This document shows, piece by piece, positions 35,836 through 44,669 of a stretch of DNA of 64,000 nt (its first letter is position 1; every line of letters begins with the position of its first letter). The stretch comes from CAYZGU01 sp964478165 (lineage in GTDB: Bacteria; Poribacteria; WGA-4E; JAJDTR01): positions 124,001 to 188,000 of the forward strand of contig CAYZGU010000044.1 in the NCBI GenBank assembly GCA_964478165.1, written 5' to 3'. The translations under genes and the position numbers were made by a program. The notes under the pieces are model-generated. The model was not told the DNA's origin. It searched no databases and saw only the letters and a list, made by a program, of their open reading frames with translations.

Positions 35836-36651
35836 ATGATTGAGATTAAAAACCTCTGGAAGAATTTCGAAGGCAAACAGGTTCTTAAGGGGCTTGATCT
35901 CCACATCGCTCGTGGTGAGACGCTTGTAATTATGGGCCGGAGTGGTTGTGGAAAGAGTGTCCTTTTGAAGCTCATGACTGGGCTCATGCAACCCGATGAG
36001 GGTGAGATCTGGGTGGATGGAGAAGAGGTCTCAGGGCTAAAGCTCAGAGACCTCAATCGTATGCGACAGAAAATCGGGCTACTTTTCCAGTCATCTGCTC
36101 TGTTTGATTCAATGACCGTTGAAGAAAATGTTGGGTTTATGCTTTCTCAGCATACGAGATTGACGAGGGCGGAAATCCGAGAAATCGTTGTTGAAAAACT
36201 GCATTTGGTGGATCTTGATGGCATTGAGCAGCTTAGGCCCGCGGAACTTAGCGGCGGGATGCGCAAGCGAGTTGGTCTTGCACGCGCTATCGCCTTCAAT
36301 CCCGAGGTGATTTTGTACGATGAGCCGACCACTGGATTGGATCCGGTTACCTGCGTGGGAATTAATGAATTGATTCGAAGCTTACATGCAAAACTTGAAG
36401 TCACCTCCGTTGTCGTGACGCATGATATGAATAGTGCCTTCACTGTTGCCACGCGTATGGCGATGATACATGATGGTAACATAATTGCTAGTGGCAAGCC
36501 AGATGAGATGCTTGAAATTGAGAATCCAATTCTTCAGCAATTTCTTCTCTTCGGTGCCCCAGACCAGATGCTGAAAGCTGAGAACCCAGTCTTGCAAAAA
36601 ATTATGCTCAGCCATCGCAACGATTTGTTAGAAACAGCCGATTCCATTTAG
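35836..36651 (+). CDS. mlaF: MlaF-type ABC transporter ATP-binding protein
   Basis: ATPase of the Mla lipid transporter. Visible motifs: Walker A GRSGCGKS (about residue 35), Q-loop LLFQSSALFDSMTVEEN, ABC signature LSGGMRKR, Walker B VILYDEPTTGLDP and switch His in VVTHDMN. The ATG at 35836 (MIEIKNLWKNF) is the family start; a GTG at 35821 would add five residues. The C-terminus carries an imperfect duplication of a 20-residue unit (residues about 222-241 and 242-261, PDxMLxxENPxLQ), which is not part of the usual protein. Confidence 0.95.
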   Translation: MIEIKNLWKNFEGKQVLKGLDLHIARGETLVIMGRSGCGKSVLLKLMTGLMQPDEGEIWVDGEEVSGLKLRDLNRMRQKIGLLFQSSALFDSMTVEENVGFMLSQHTRLTRAEIREIVVEKLHLVDLDGIEQLRPAELSGGMRKRVGLARAIAFNPEVILYDEPTTGLDPVTCVGINELIRSLHAKLEVTSVVVTHDMNSAFTVATRMAMIHDGNIIASGKPDEMLEIENPILQQFLLFGAPDQMLKAENPVLQKIMLSHRNDLLETADSI

Positions 36652-36706
36652 CGGTTTGGGTATTGCTTCTAAACTGCACAACCGTGTCTTCTCAAAGAGG
36701 TGAGTG

Positions 36707-38272
36707 GTGAATTCATGGACTACGCAAGCCAAAGTAGGGCTTGTTGTTATCATTGGGCTACTGTTGCTTTGTGTTCTACTCGTTAAGGCAACTGATTGGC
36801 CGTTAGCATCTAGGGGGGATTTTCTATCTGTTCGCTTCGGAACGGTCAACGATCTCAGGCGTGGTGCAGGGGTGTACCTAGCAGGTGTTCAGATCGGAAA
36901 AGTTACCGGCATTGAACTGAAAGCGGCTGAAAACGAAGTTGAAATCCGTATGCGCGTGAAGGGGGCATTTGAACGCCTCAGACAGGGCTGCAAAGTGCGG
37001 ATTGGCATTATTGGTTTTGTCGGTGAGGCTTACATCGATTTTGTGAATGGTCCGATTGGCCACCCGCCGTTGCGCTTAGCGGATTTGCCGCTAATTGGTG
37101 AGGACCCCGTAGGTATACACGATTTTCTTCAGCAATCCAATCAAGTCATTGCGGAGGTAACGCAACTCATAAAATCCGCTAATAAGCTAATACATTCGAA
37201 TCAGGAAACCATTACCCATGGCATCACAGATGTGCACGATCTAGTTGGGCAGACGAGTCAGGCGTTAGAAAGAGTCAGTCGAAAGACTGAAAAAACTCTT
37301 GTCACCGTTGATCGAATGGTTTCGGAGAACAATGAGATTTTCCAGCAAGCGATAGGGCAGTTAACCCAACTTTTGCAACGGTTAGAGAAGGATTCTCTCG
37401 TTATCAGTGAACGTGCGGATGCTATTACTGGTTCTGTGCTCGACCTCATCAGCCAGGCTTCTCCCTCGGTCGATCAGATTATGGTCGATTTGCGAGCTGG
37501 GAGTTCTGATTTTCGACGTATTTCCCAGCAACTGCGTCGGGACCTAGCTTTAGCTAATACCGAGCTTTCGGAGTTAATCGTTCAGAGCCAAGACATCATC
37601 CAGACAAAATCGCCTAAGGTTGACCTGGTTTTGGACAATCTTGCGGGTTCGACAGCACATCTGAATAGGCTTCAGACGAATCTTACCCAATTGATTCATA
37701 CTGTACAGCATGGTGACGGAAGTATTCCTCAGTTGCTAAACGCGCCTGATGCCATCGACGAAGTCCGCGAAACATTGCAAACTGCGAACGAGACGATGAA
37801 GGAAATACAAAGTTTTTCGGGGAAAATGAGCGATGGATTTGGCCAATTCTCAGGTGTCGATTTGTCATGGGACTACGAGCTACGTTATGTTAACCTTGAA
37901 GACCGGTTGCACAACGAACTTGCATTACTCCTGTTACCATCTCCCCATCAGCGTTATCGATTTGGTGTCTCGTTACGAGACGAGCATGTTGAGTTTGAAG
38001 GTCAGTATGGCTATGAGTTTTTAGACGGCCATCTGCGGGGCCGATTGGGTTTTATGCGTTCCAGGGCCGGGGTGGGATTAGATATTTGGTTATTGTCTCA
38101 GCGTCTTGGAATTACCGCCGAGGGCATCCAGCTCACGAGTAGAAAACCGAAATTTAGTGCAGAGTTGACATGGAAGTTCTTCCGCTATGGACACGTCATT
38201 ATTGGTGCCGAAAATCTCACCGACGATATTTGTTACACAGCGGGCATACGGATGGCCGGAAGAAATTGGTAA
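36707..38272 (+). CDS. MCE (MlaD-like) lipid-transport protein with long helical region and barrel-like C-terminus
   Basis: Periplasmic lipid-binding component of the Mla system. An N-terminal membrane anchor (about residues 7-28) is followed by an MCE domain (about 36-115; VRFGTVNDLRRGAGVYLAGVQIGKV). Then comes a helical, coiled-coil region (about 145-375) and a C-terminal part (about 385-521) of short alternating strands (YRFGVSLRDEHVEFEGQYGYEF, LRGRLGFMRSRAGVGLDIWLL) ending in Trp, like an outer-membrane barrel. E. coli MlaD is only 183 residues. The start is GTG: the second of two in tandem is preferred since GAGG lies 6 nt upstream; the first is at 36704. Confidence 0.85.
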   Translation: MNSWTTQAKVGLVVIIGLLLLCVLLVKATDWPLASRGDFLSVRFGTVNDLRRGAGVYLAGVQIGKVTGIELKAAENEVEIRMRVKGAFERLRQGCKVRIGIIGFVGEAYIDFVNGPIGHPPLRLADLPLIGEDPVGIHDFLQQSNQVIAEVTQLIKSANKLIHSNQETITHGITDVHDLVGQTSQALERVSRKTEKTLVTVDRMVSENNEIFQQAIGQLTQLLQRLEKDSLVISERADAITGSVLDLISQASPSVDQIMVDLRAGSSDFRRISQQLRRDLALANTELSELIVQSQDIIQTKSPKVDLVLDNLAGSTAHLNRLQTNLTQLIHTVQHGDGSIPQLLNAPDAIDEVRETLQTANETMKEIQSFSGKMSDGFGQFSGVDLSWDYELRYVNLEDRLHNELALLLLPSPHQRYRFGVSLRDEHVEFEGQYGYEFLDGHLRGRLGFMRSRAGVGLDIWLLSQRLGITAEGIQLTSRKPKFSAELTWKFFRYGHVIIGAENLTDDICYTAGIRMAGRNW

Positions 38273-38319
38273 GGCAAGTCGAATTAGACAGACTTTCTTA
38301 ATGTCTTAAACCCAGGTAA

Positions 38320-39681
38320 ATGGCAAAAGAACATCGGCAGTTTGTCTGTCAGGAATGTGGATATGGGTCTCTAAAATGGCTTGGGCGTTGTCCTGAGTGT
38401 GAGACCTGGAATAGCCTTGTGGAAGAAATCGGGGCAAAATCGGCGTTGACGAAGCATGGGACAACTGGTAAATCATCATCTCTGCCGGAAGCGATTACCC
38501 AAATCACTGCAAGTGAAGAAGATCGACGACTTACGGGAATTGGTGAATTCGATCGTGTGCTTGGCGGTGGCATTGTTCTAGGATCTGTCGTTCTGATTGG
38601 TGGTGATCCAGGGATTGGGAAGTCAACGTTACTTTTGCAGGCTAGCGATGGGCTTAGTAGGGCTTATGGTACAGTACTGTACGTTTCCGGTGAGGAGTCG
38701 GCCCATCAAACAAAACTCCGTGCAAATCGTCTTGGAATATCTTCAGATTCGTTGTTCGTGTTGTGTGAAAATAATCTCGAACCAATTGGCTCGCACATTT
38801 TAGAGCTTCAGCCTAGTATGGTCGTCATCGATTCAATTCAGACGGTCTATCTCCCCGCGCTGCAATCAGCCCCTGGAAGCGTGACACAGATACGCGAATG
38901 TGCTGCTCAATTGCTTGTGGTTGCAAAAAGTAGGAACATACCGATTGTTGTTGTGGGGCATGTTACAAAAGAAGGCGCATTGGCCGGGCCGCGAATGCTG
39001 GAGCATATTGTGGATACCGTGCTCTATTTTGAAGGCGAGCAACACCACATCTATCGAGTGCTGCGCGCGGTAAAGAATCGGTTTGGATCGACGAACGAAA
39101 TTGGGGTTTTTGAGATGCGTAGCCAGGGCCTTGTGAATGTTGAAAACCCATCAGCCCTATTTCTCACCGATAGGCACGAAAACATCTCAGGGTCAGTTGT
39201 CGTATCGAGCGTTGAGGGGACGCGTCCGCTTCTCCTCGAACTTCAAGCCCTTGTTTCACCATCGAATTTTGCGCTTCCGCGCAATGCGGCCGCGGGGGTG
39301 GATCGCCAAAGAATCGCTTTGTTGATGGCGGTACTGCACAAGCGTGTGGGGCTGGAACTCGCGGATTCAGACGTGTTTGTCAATATTACAGGAGGGGTCC
39401 GGGTAGATGATCCGGGGATTGATCTCGGGGTTGCCGTGGCGATAACGTCTAATCACCGGGATATTGCGATTAATCCTTGCACGGTACTCATTGGTGAGGT
39501 AGGTTTAGGTGGTGAAGTCCGACCGGTTACACACATTGAGAAACGATTACGCGAGGCCGAAAAACTCGGTTTCACGCGTGCGGTTGTTCCCGAATACAAC
39601 CTGAAAGGTCTGGAGTTGGTCGGAAATATTGATTTGGTCGGGATAAGGGATCTTTATGCTGCCTTAAATGTCTTGATGTAG
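38320..39681 (+). CDS. radA: DNA repair protein RadA (Sms)
   Basis: RecA-like ATPase that promotes branch migration in recombination. The N-terminal zinc finger is CQECGY...CPEC; Walker A is GGDPGIGKST (about residue 95); the RadA-specific KNRFG motif is in AVKNRFGSTNEIGVF; the C-terminal Lon-like domain includes LPRNAAAGVDRQRIALLMAVL and GEVGLGGEVRPV. Length 453 residues is normal. Confidence 0.97.
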   Translation: MAKEHRQFVCQECGYGSLKWLGRCPECETWNSLVEEIGAKSALTKHGTTGKSSSLPEAITQITASEEDRRLTGIGEFDRVLGGGIVLGSVVLIGGDPGIGKSTLLLQASDGLSRAYGTVLYVSGEESAHQTKLRANRLGISSDSLFVLCENNLEPIGSHILELQPSMVVIDSIQTVYLPALQSAPGSVTQIRECAAQLLVVAKSRNIPIVVVGHVTKEGALAGPRMLEHIVDTVLYFEGEQHHIYRVLRAVKNRFGSTNEIGVFEMRSQGLVNVENPSALFLTDRHENISGSVVVSSVEGTRPLLLELQALVSPSNFALPRNAAAGVDRQRIALLMAVLHKRVGLELADSDVFVNITGGVRVDDPGIDLGVAVAITSNHRDIAINPCTVLIGEVGLGGEVRPVTHIEKRLREAEKLGFTRAVVPEYNLKGLELVGNIDLVGIRDLYAALNVLM

Positions 39682-40027
39682 AGGCGGGCGGAAGGCAACG
39701 TCGGACGTATTCTGAAATTGTTCGCAAGCACTGTGACATTAATCTGTGTCCGGTGCGCAAGTGAAACTCGCACTGTCCTGGCCTGCCCGGTGCATCTCCT
39801 GAGTGAGTCTGCTCGAAGGCGAGTTGAGGAATTCTGGCAGTTTCAGTGGGCAGTCCATTTTTGCTTGATGCATGCCAGCCCTTGGCAAGGGGTTGGGTTG
39901 AAGATTATGAAGTTCTGCTAGTAAGCGCTAAAAGCTGTGTATGATATGATATTTCTAAAGGTATTTTCCAGGTTATGATTTGGGTTAGTTTTCTGATTCT
40001 CAAAAAATTGGAAAGAAGGTGACTGAC
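39682..40027. other. Intergenic region with no gene
   Basis: About 345 bases between radA and the PIN/TRAM gene. A short plus-strand frame (39718-39921) has no motif. An AT-rich stretch with TATGATATGATA (about 39940) could hold a promoter for the next gene, but no good -35 box is visible. Confidence 0.4.
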
Positions 40028-41038
40028 ATGCAGATCTGGATTATTCGTGCTGGGTTTATGATCGTGAGCGCTGCTTTCGGTTATGCTATGGATGATGTTG
40101 GCCATGGAGCTGCTGCTGGTTTTGGGGTTTCCATCATAGCGATTGGAATCGAATCATGCATCCGACGTCCACTACTCCGAGATCTCTTTGCCTGCCTAGT
40201 TGGGCTCTTTTTCGGTCTTTTTCTTGCTGCTTTAGTCATTTTTATTGTGACTCAGACGACTACGATGGAACCGGGTCTGATGATCGGTACTGTCCTTTTT
40301 TCTAGCTATGCCGGAATGATGGCGGTCTATCGCAGGCGAGAGACTTTCGCACTTTTTTCTCGAGCCACACAAGGCGGTTCCTCCGCATCACAAGCCTTCA
40401 AGATTCTTGATACCAGCGTAATTATTGATGGTCGAATACTTGAAATTTGTCAAACTGGATTCGTGACCGGCATAATTGTGATTCCACGATTTGTTCTGGA
40501 TGAATTGCAACGCATTGCGGATTCTACAGAACCTCTACGGCGAAACAAGGGGCGACGTGGATTTAAGATTCTGCGTGACATGCAAAACAACCCCGAGATG
40601 GAAGTTGATATTACAGAGGAAGATTTTCCGGACGTCGCCGAGGTTGATGCGAAATTAGTCCGGCTTGCTCAAAAACTAGATGCAAAAATCCTTACGAATG
40701 ACTTCAACTTGAGCAGAGTTGCCGAGCTTCAAGGCGTAACTGTTCTGAATATCAATGCGCTTGCTAATACGGTTCGTCCTGTTGTGGTTGCCGGCGAGGT
40801 CATTCAGGTCCATGTTCTTAAGGAGGGGAAAGAGATTAATCAAGGAGTTGGCTATCTTGATGATGGAACAATGGTTATTGTCGAGGGTGGAAAATTTTAT
40901 GTTGGCCAGACAATTGATGTGGTTGTCACGCAGATGCTAAGAACCAGTGCGGGGCAGATGATCTTTACCCGGAGAAAATCCGATGAGATGGACGCAAACG
41001 AAGCAGAAACTGTGCGCTCTTATTCCCGGGGCTGGTAG
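40028..41038 (+). CDS. PIN and TRAM domain membrane protein (YacL-like)
   Basis: A 336-residue protein with about four N-terminal membrane segments (to residue 105), a PIN nuclease-like domain (ILDTSVIIDGRILEI, VLDELQRIADS, ILTNDFNLSRVAEL with the conserved acidic residues) and a C-terminal TRAM domain (VHVLKEGKEINQGVGYLDDGTMVIVEGG). This is the YacL architecture found between radA and ispD in many bacteria, as here. Its RNA target is unknown. ATG at 40028 has AAGGTG 6 nt upstream; a GTG at 40019 is less likely. Confidence 0.92.
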   Translation: MQIWIIRAGFMIVSAAFGYAMDDVGHGAAAGFGVSIIAIGIESCIRRPLLRDLFACLVGLFFGLFLAALVIFIVTQTTTMEPGLMIGTVLFSSYAGMMAVYRRRETFALFSRATQGGSSASQAFKILDTSVIIDGRILEICQTGFVTGIIVIPRFVLDELQRIADSTEPLRRNKGRRGFKILRDMQNNPEMEVDITEEDFPDVAEVDAKLVRLAQKLDAKILTNDFNLSRVAELQGVTVLNINALANTVRPVVVAGEVIQVHVLKEGKEINQGVGYLDDGTMVIVEGGKFYVGQTIDVVVTQMLRTSAGQMIFTRRKSDEMDANEAETVRSYSRGW

Positions 41039-41696
41039 CGGAACTCGGATGAAGCATCCGGTTAAAAAGCTCTATCGCAATCTGGAAGATAAACCTGTTC
41101 TCGCACACACCATCGGTGCACTTGACCGTATTTCCGTAATCGACTCAATCTTCGTGATTGTTGATTCTTCGGATTTCGAGATGTGTCAATCCTCAGTTAT
41201 TTCGCCGTATGGTTTTCGGAGGGTGAAAAATTTGGTAGGCGGTGGGTTAACACGTCAGGCTTCCGTTTTCAATGGGCTTAAGGCCCTCCCAAGTGACACG
41301 GAGTTTGTTATTGTTCACGATGGCGCCCGCCCATTTGTAACAGATACGATGATTTTTAATTGTCTTGAAGCGGCGGATCAGTGGGGTGCGGCGGCGATCG
41401 CTACTCCAGTTAAGGACACGATTAAGATTGCTAACGACAATGGGTTCATCTCGACTACTCCAGACCGCCAGCAGCTGTGGTCGGTTCAGACACCGCAAGT
41501 GTTCCGCGCATCAGTACTGTTGGAGGCACATCAACGTGCGCAGCGGAAAGAGATAACGGCAACTGATGATGCCACACTCGTCGAGCAAATCGGTTGCAGG
41601 GTAAAATTGGTGATGGGAAGTTATACTAATGTGAAAATTACAACTCCAGAAGATTTGATTATTGCCCACGCGCTGAAGAGGACGCTATGCGCATAG
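40983..41696 (+). CDS. ispD: 2-C-methyl-D-erythritol 4-phosphate cytidylyltransferase
   Basis: Third-step enzyme of the MEP isoprenoid pathway; transfers CMP from CTP to methylerythritol phosphate. The CTP-binding start is ALIPGAGSGTRM (usually A-A-G-x-G), followed by EFVIVHDGARPFV and the ATPVKDTIK and QTPQVFRASVL motifs. Length 237 residues. The ATG lies inside the end of the PIN/TRAM gene (56-nt overlap) with GGAG 8 nt upstream, so the start is well supported. Confidence 0.95.
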   Translation: MRWTQTKQKLCALIPGAGSGTRMKHPVKKLYRNLEDKPVLAHTIGALDRISVIDSIFVIVDSSDFEMCQSSVISPYGFRRVKNLVGGGLTRQASVFNGLKALPSDTEFVIVHDGARPFVTDTMIFNCLEAADQWGAAAIATPVKDTIKIANDNGFISTTPDRQQLWSVQTPQVFRASVLLEAHQRAQRKEITATDDATLVEQIGCRVKLVMGSYTNVKITTPEDLIIAHALKRTLCA

Positions 41697-42160
41697 GCAT
41701 TGGTTACGATCTGCATCGACTTGTTCCAAATCGCAAGCTGATTCTGGGAGGCGTTGAAATTGAGCATTGCCTGGGACTATTGGGACATTCCGACGCGGAC
41801 GTTTTGACTCATGCCATCTGCGATGCAATGCTGGGGGCGGCAGCTTTGGGCGACATCGGTGTGCATTTTTCGGATACCGACCCGGCTTATGAGGGGATTG
41901 ACAGTCTCGTTCTGCTTAGAGAGGCTAGAATCAAAGTCGAGAATTGCGGTTATCGCGTGCAGAATGTGGACAGTACAGTCATTGCTGAGAGGCCAAAACT
42001 TTCACCTCATATTTTGGAGATGCGTCGTCGGCTCGCCGAAGCTCTAGGAGTTTCGGTCGGTCAGATGAACGTCAAGGCCACGACATCGGAAGGTGTAGGA
42101 ATCGTTGGAAAAGAAAGAGCGATGGTGGCTCAAGCAGTGGTTTCTCTGGTGGGAAGGTAG
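41687..42160 (+). CDS. ispF: 2-C-methyl-D-erythritol 2,4-cyclodiphosphate synthase
   Basis: Fifth-step MEP-pathway enzyme, making the cyclic diphosphate. Metal-binding GYDLHRL, LLGHSDADVLTHAICDAMLGAA and the late TTSEGVGIVGKERAM motif are all present; length 157 residues is normal. It overlaps ispD by 10 nt and has GAGG 5 nt upstream, so the two are translationally coupled. Confidence 0.97.
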   Translation: MRIGIGYDLHRLVPNRKLILGGVEIEHCLGLLGHSDADVLTHAICDAMLGAAALGDIGVHFSDTDPAYEGIDSLVLLREARIKVENCGYRVQNVDSTVIAERPKLSPHILEMRRRLAEALGVSVGQMNVKATTSEGVGIVGKERAMVAQAVVSLVGR

Positions 42161-42225
42161 TGGTAAGAATTATGGACAAAGTTTGATTTCTACGTATTAA
42201 TCGCTAGTTTCAAAAGGTAAAATAC

Positions 42226-43683
42226 ATGGCGTTAAGAATCTACAACTCACTCAGCCGACAGTTGGAAGATTTTTCCCCGATGCAGGAAAATCAAGTGTTG
42301 ATGTATAGCTGCGGTCCGACCGTCTACGACTATTTCCATATCGGTAATGCACGTACATTTTTGGTTTCTGATGTTGTTCGATGTTACCTCGAATACAAGG
42401 GGTATTCGGTCAAATTAGTACAAAATCTAACGGACATTGATGACAAGATAATAAATCGCGCAAAGGAAATGGGTGTTAGCGCATCTTTTCTCGCTCAAAG
42501 CAATTCGGAGGCTTTCTTTGAAGATGCCAGGCGACTTGGAGTGCGAGAGGCTAGTGTTCATCCAAGAGCGACAGAACATATTCCAGAGATTGTCGAATTA
42601 ATCAAAGTGCTTATCAATAAGGGGGCCGCATATATTGTTGACGGCGACGTTTATTACCGCGTTAGCTGTTTTGATGGGTACGGTAAACTTTCTCATCGTC
42701 GTCCCCAAGACTTGCTTGCGGGTGCCAGGGTCCAAGTTGATGCACGAAAGGAGGACGCTCGTGATTTCGATCTTTGGAAGAGTGCTAAGCCAGGAGAACC
42801 TTGTTGGGACAGTCCTTGGGGAAGAGGGCGGCCCGGTTGGCACATTGAATGTTCTGCAATGGCGATGAAACATTTGGGGGAGACGATTGACATCCACGCC
42901 GGCGGTCAAGATCTCCAGTTCCCGCATCACGAAAACGAAATTGCACAGAGTGAGTTGGCAACGGGCAAGTCGTTTGCACGTTATTGGTTGCACGTTGCCT
43001 TCTTGCGGGTTAATGGACATCGCATGGGGAAATCAGAGCGGAATTTTATCTTCGTACGTGAAGCGCTAAAGGATTATCCAGCCGAAGCCATTCGCCATTT
43101 TTTGATGTCTGCACAGTATCGTCACCCATTGGATTACAACACAACTAGTTTGAAAGAATCGACCAGTGCGATACGACGCTTGAACAATTGTCTTGATGCT
43201 CTAAAACCATACGAGAACTCGATGGATGCGGACTCCCTAGATGGCAGCGCTCTAAATCAAGATGCTGCTTCTATGCTTGGGTCGATTCATTCCATGCAAA
43301 ATGGCTTCGAAGTTGCGATGGATGACGATTTCAATACAGCGGGGGCAATGGGAGCCATCTTTAAATTTGTTGGTCAAATTAACCAGATACTTGCTGGCAT
43401 AAATGCAAAGCCTTCTGGTGCCACACGAACTTTGCTAGGAAAAGCATATAATAGTCTTACAACAGTGTGTGGCGTACTCGGTATCTATACCAAGGCAGAT
43501 GACGTTGGAGGCGCAAACGTGGAACTACTCGACGGATTGATGAAGCTGATTATCGAGATACGCCAAACGGCACGGCAGTGCCAAGATTGGGAAACTGCAG
43601 ATCGCATCCGTGATGGCCTAAAACAACTGCATATCGAGTTACAAGATACTCGACAAGAGGTAACCTGGAAAATCAGCGACTAA
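42226..43683 (+). CDS. cysS: Cysteinyl-tRNA synthetase
   Basis: Class I synthetase charging tRNA-Cys. The zinc/adenylate region has YSCGPTVYDYFHIGNARTF (HIGH motif as HIGN), WHIECSAM and GGQDLQFPHHENE. The KMSKS loop reads RMGKSERNF, a variant seen in some families. The C-terminal DALR-like helical domain follows, 485 residues in total. It ends the radA-yacL-ispD-ispF-cysS group. Confidence 0.97.
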   Translation: MALRIYNSLSRQLEDFSPMQENQVLMYSCGPTVYDYFHIGNARTFLVSDVVRCYLEYKGYSVKLVQNLTDIDDKIINRAKEMGVSASFLAQSNSEAFFEDARRLGVREASVHPRATEHIPEIVELIKVLINKGAAYIVDGDVYYRVSCFDGYGKLSHRRPQDLLAGARVQVDARKEDARDFDLWKSAKPGEPCWDSPWGRGRPGWHIECSAMAMKHLGETIDIHAGGQDLQFPHHENEIAQSELATGKSFARYWLHVAFLRVNGHRMGKSERNFIFVREALKDYPAEAIRHFLMSAQYRHPLDYNTTSLKESTSAIRRLNNCLDALKPYENSMDADSLDGSALNQDAASMLGSIHSMQNGFEVAMDDDFNTAGAMGAIFKFVGQINQILAGINAKPSGATRTLLGKAYNSLTTVCGVLGIYTKADDVGGANVELLDGLMKLIIEIRQTARQCQDWETADRIRDGLKQLHIELQDTRQEVTWKISD

Positions 43684-43855
43684 CGGATTGTAGAACGTGA
43701 ATCGAGGTCTAATTTTAGTTAGTGGAATCAGCCGGGATTACGCTGCTTTTCGCGTTTGACAGAAGGGCCGGGTGGTGTTAAGAAAGTCATGCTGTTGAAG
43801 CCGCGAACTGCCTGGAATTTCTGGCGATTGCGTACCAGTCCTATTTCTTATCTTT

Positions 43856-43889
43856 GAAGGAGTTCAACATGGGAAGGAGTTCAACATGG
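43856..43889. repeat. Perfect 17-bp tandem duplication of a ribosome-binding site and start codon
   Basis: Two adjacent copies of GAAGGAGTTCAACATGG (43856-43872, 43873-43889). Each carries AAGGAG and an ATG. The second ATG (43886) starts the lipoprotein; the first (43869) is out of frame and opens a nine-codon reading frame (MGRSSTWLA) that stops just after the real start. Confidence 0.95.
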
Positions 43890-44527
43890 CTCGCGTAATT
43901 ATTTCAATTGGGTTGTTCATCTGTGTTTTGAGTATGCTTAGCTGTAGCAAAGTTATCTCCAAGCAGGAATGGAGCGAGAATTATGCGCGTTTGCAGGGCG
44001 TGAGTTGTACCAGTCCGGAGATTATTGACGGCAATCTAAGGACTCTTGGCCAAACGAAATTTCCTGAGAGTGCTCGAAACGTCTACGGTGCTAGTCCTGC
44101 ATCGGAGGTGATTATTATCTTACCTGAAAAAAGGAAGATTCGCCGAATTGTCATTCACTCTGAAAATTTGAAGACATTCGATGTCTTCGCGGATAAGGGC
44201 GGGAGTGCCCTTAAGAGTACAGATTGGCAGCTCGTCAAAGAAGTCAAAAGCGTAGAGAGGAATCCAATAGATCTTTCTTTGCCGGTTTCATTCGCCACGG
44301 ACAAGATTCGACTCCGTGTGCTTGGGACAAGTGATGACGCCGCTCTGCGTCGGAAACAAAGAGCCCGTTCTGGTGGGGGACGATTGTCTGGTGCAAATCG
44401 CCGTGCTGCGGGTAAGATTTTCGAAATTGAACTTTACGGTTATCAATCGCCAGAGGACATAGCGGAAAGGGAGGCAGATGAGATAAGCAGTTCTCGTGAG
44501 CAAGAACTTGACGATCTTCTCAAATGA
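43886..44527 (+). CDS. Lipoprotein of unknown function (possible F5/8 type C-like fold)
   Basis: A 213-residue exported lipoprotein with a signal peptide ending in the lipobox LSMLSC (Cys about residue 20). The mature part has EIIDGNLRTLGQT, IRRIVIHSENLKTFDVFADKG, WQLVKEV and ends in IFEIELYGYQSP, a pattern of discoidin/F5-8 C jelly-roll domains (sequence-level hint only). An Arg/Gly-rich patch (RSGGGRLSGANRRAAG) precedes the last strand. A related lipoprotein follows at 44670. AAGGAG lies 5 nt before the ATG. Confidence 0.78.
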   Translation: MARVIISIGLFICVLSMLSCSKVISKQEWSENYARLQGVSCTSPEIIDGNLRTLGQTKFPESARNVYGASPASEVIIILPEKRKIRRIVIHSENLKTFDVFADKGGSALKSTDWQLVKEVKSVERNPIDLSLPVSFATDKIRLRVLGTSDDAALRRKQRARSGGGRLSGANRRAAGKIFEIELYGYQSPEDIAEREADEISSSREQELDDLLK

Positions 44528-44669
44528 CATAATTCCCAAAGTTGCATTGTGTTTCGTTGCAATTTCGGACAAGGTTCTGTCACCGTGTTGTCATGAGGGC
44601 TGGATTGTACACAACTGTCTAGAGTTTGGACACTCTAGGCAAAACCTTAATACCTATAGGGGGAAAACG

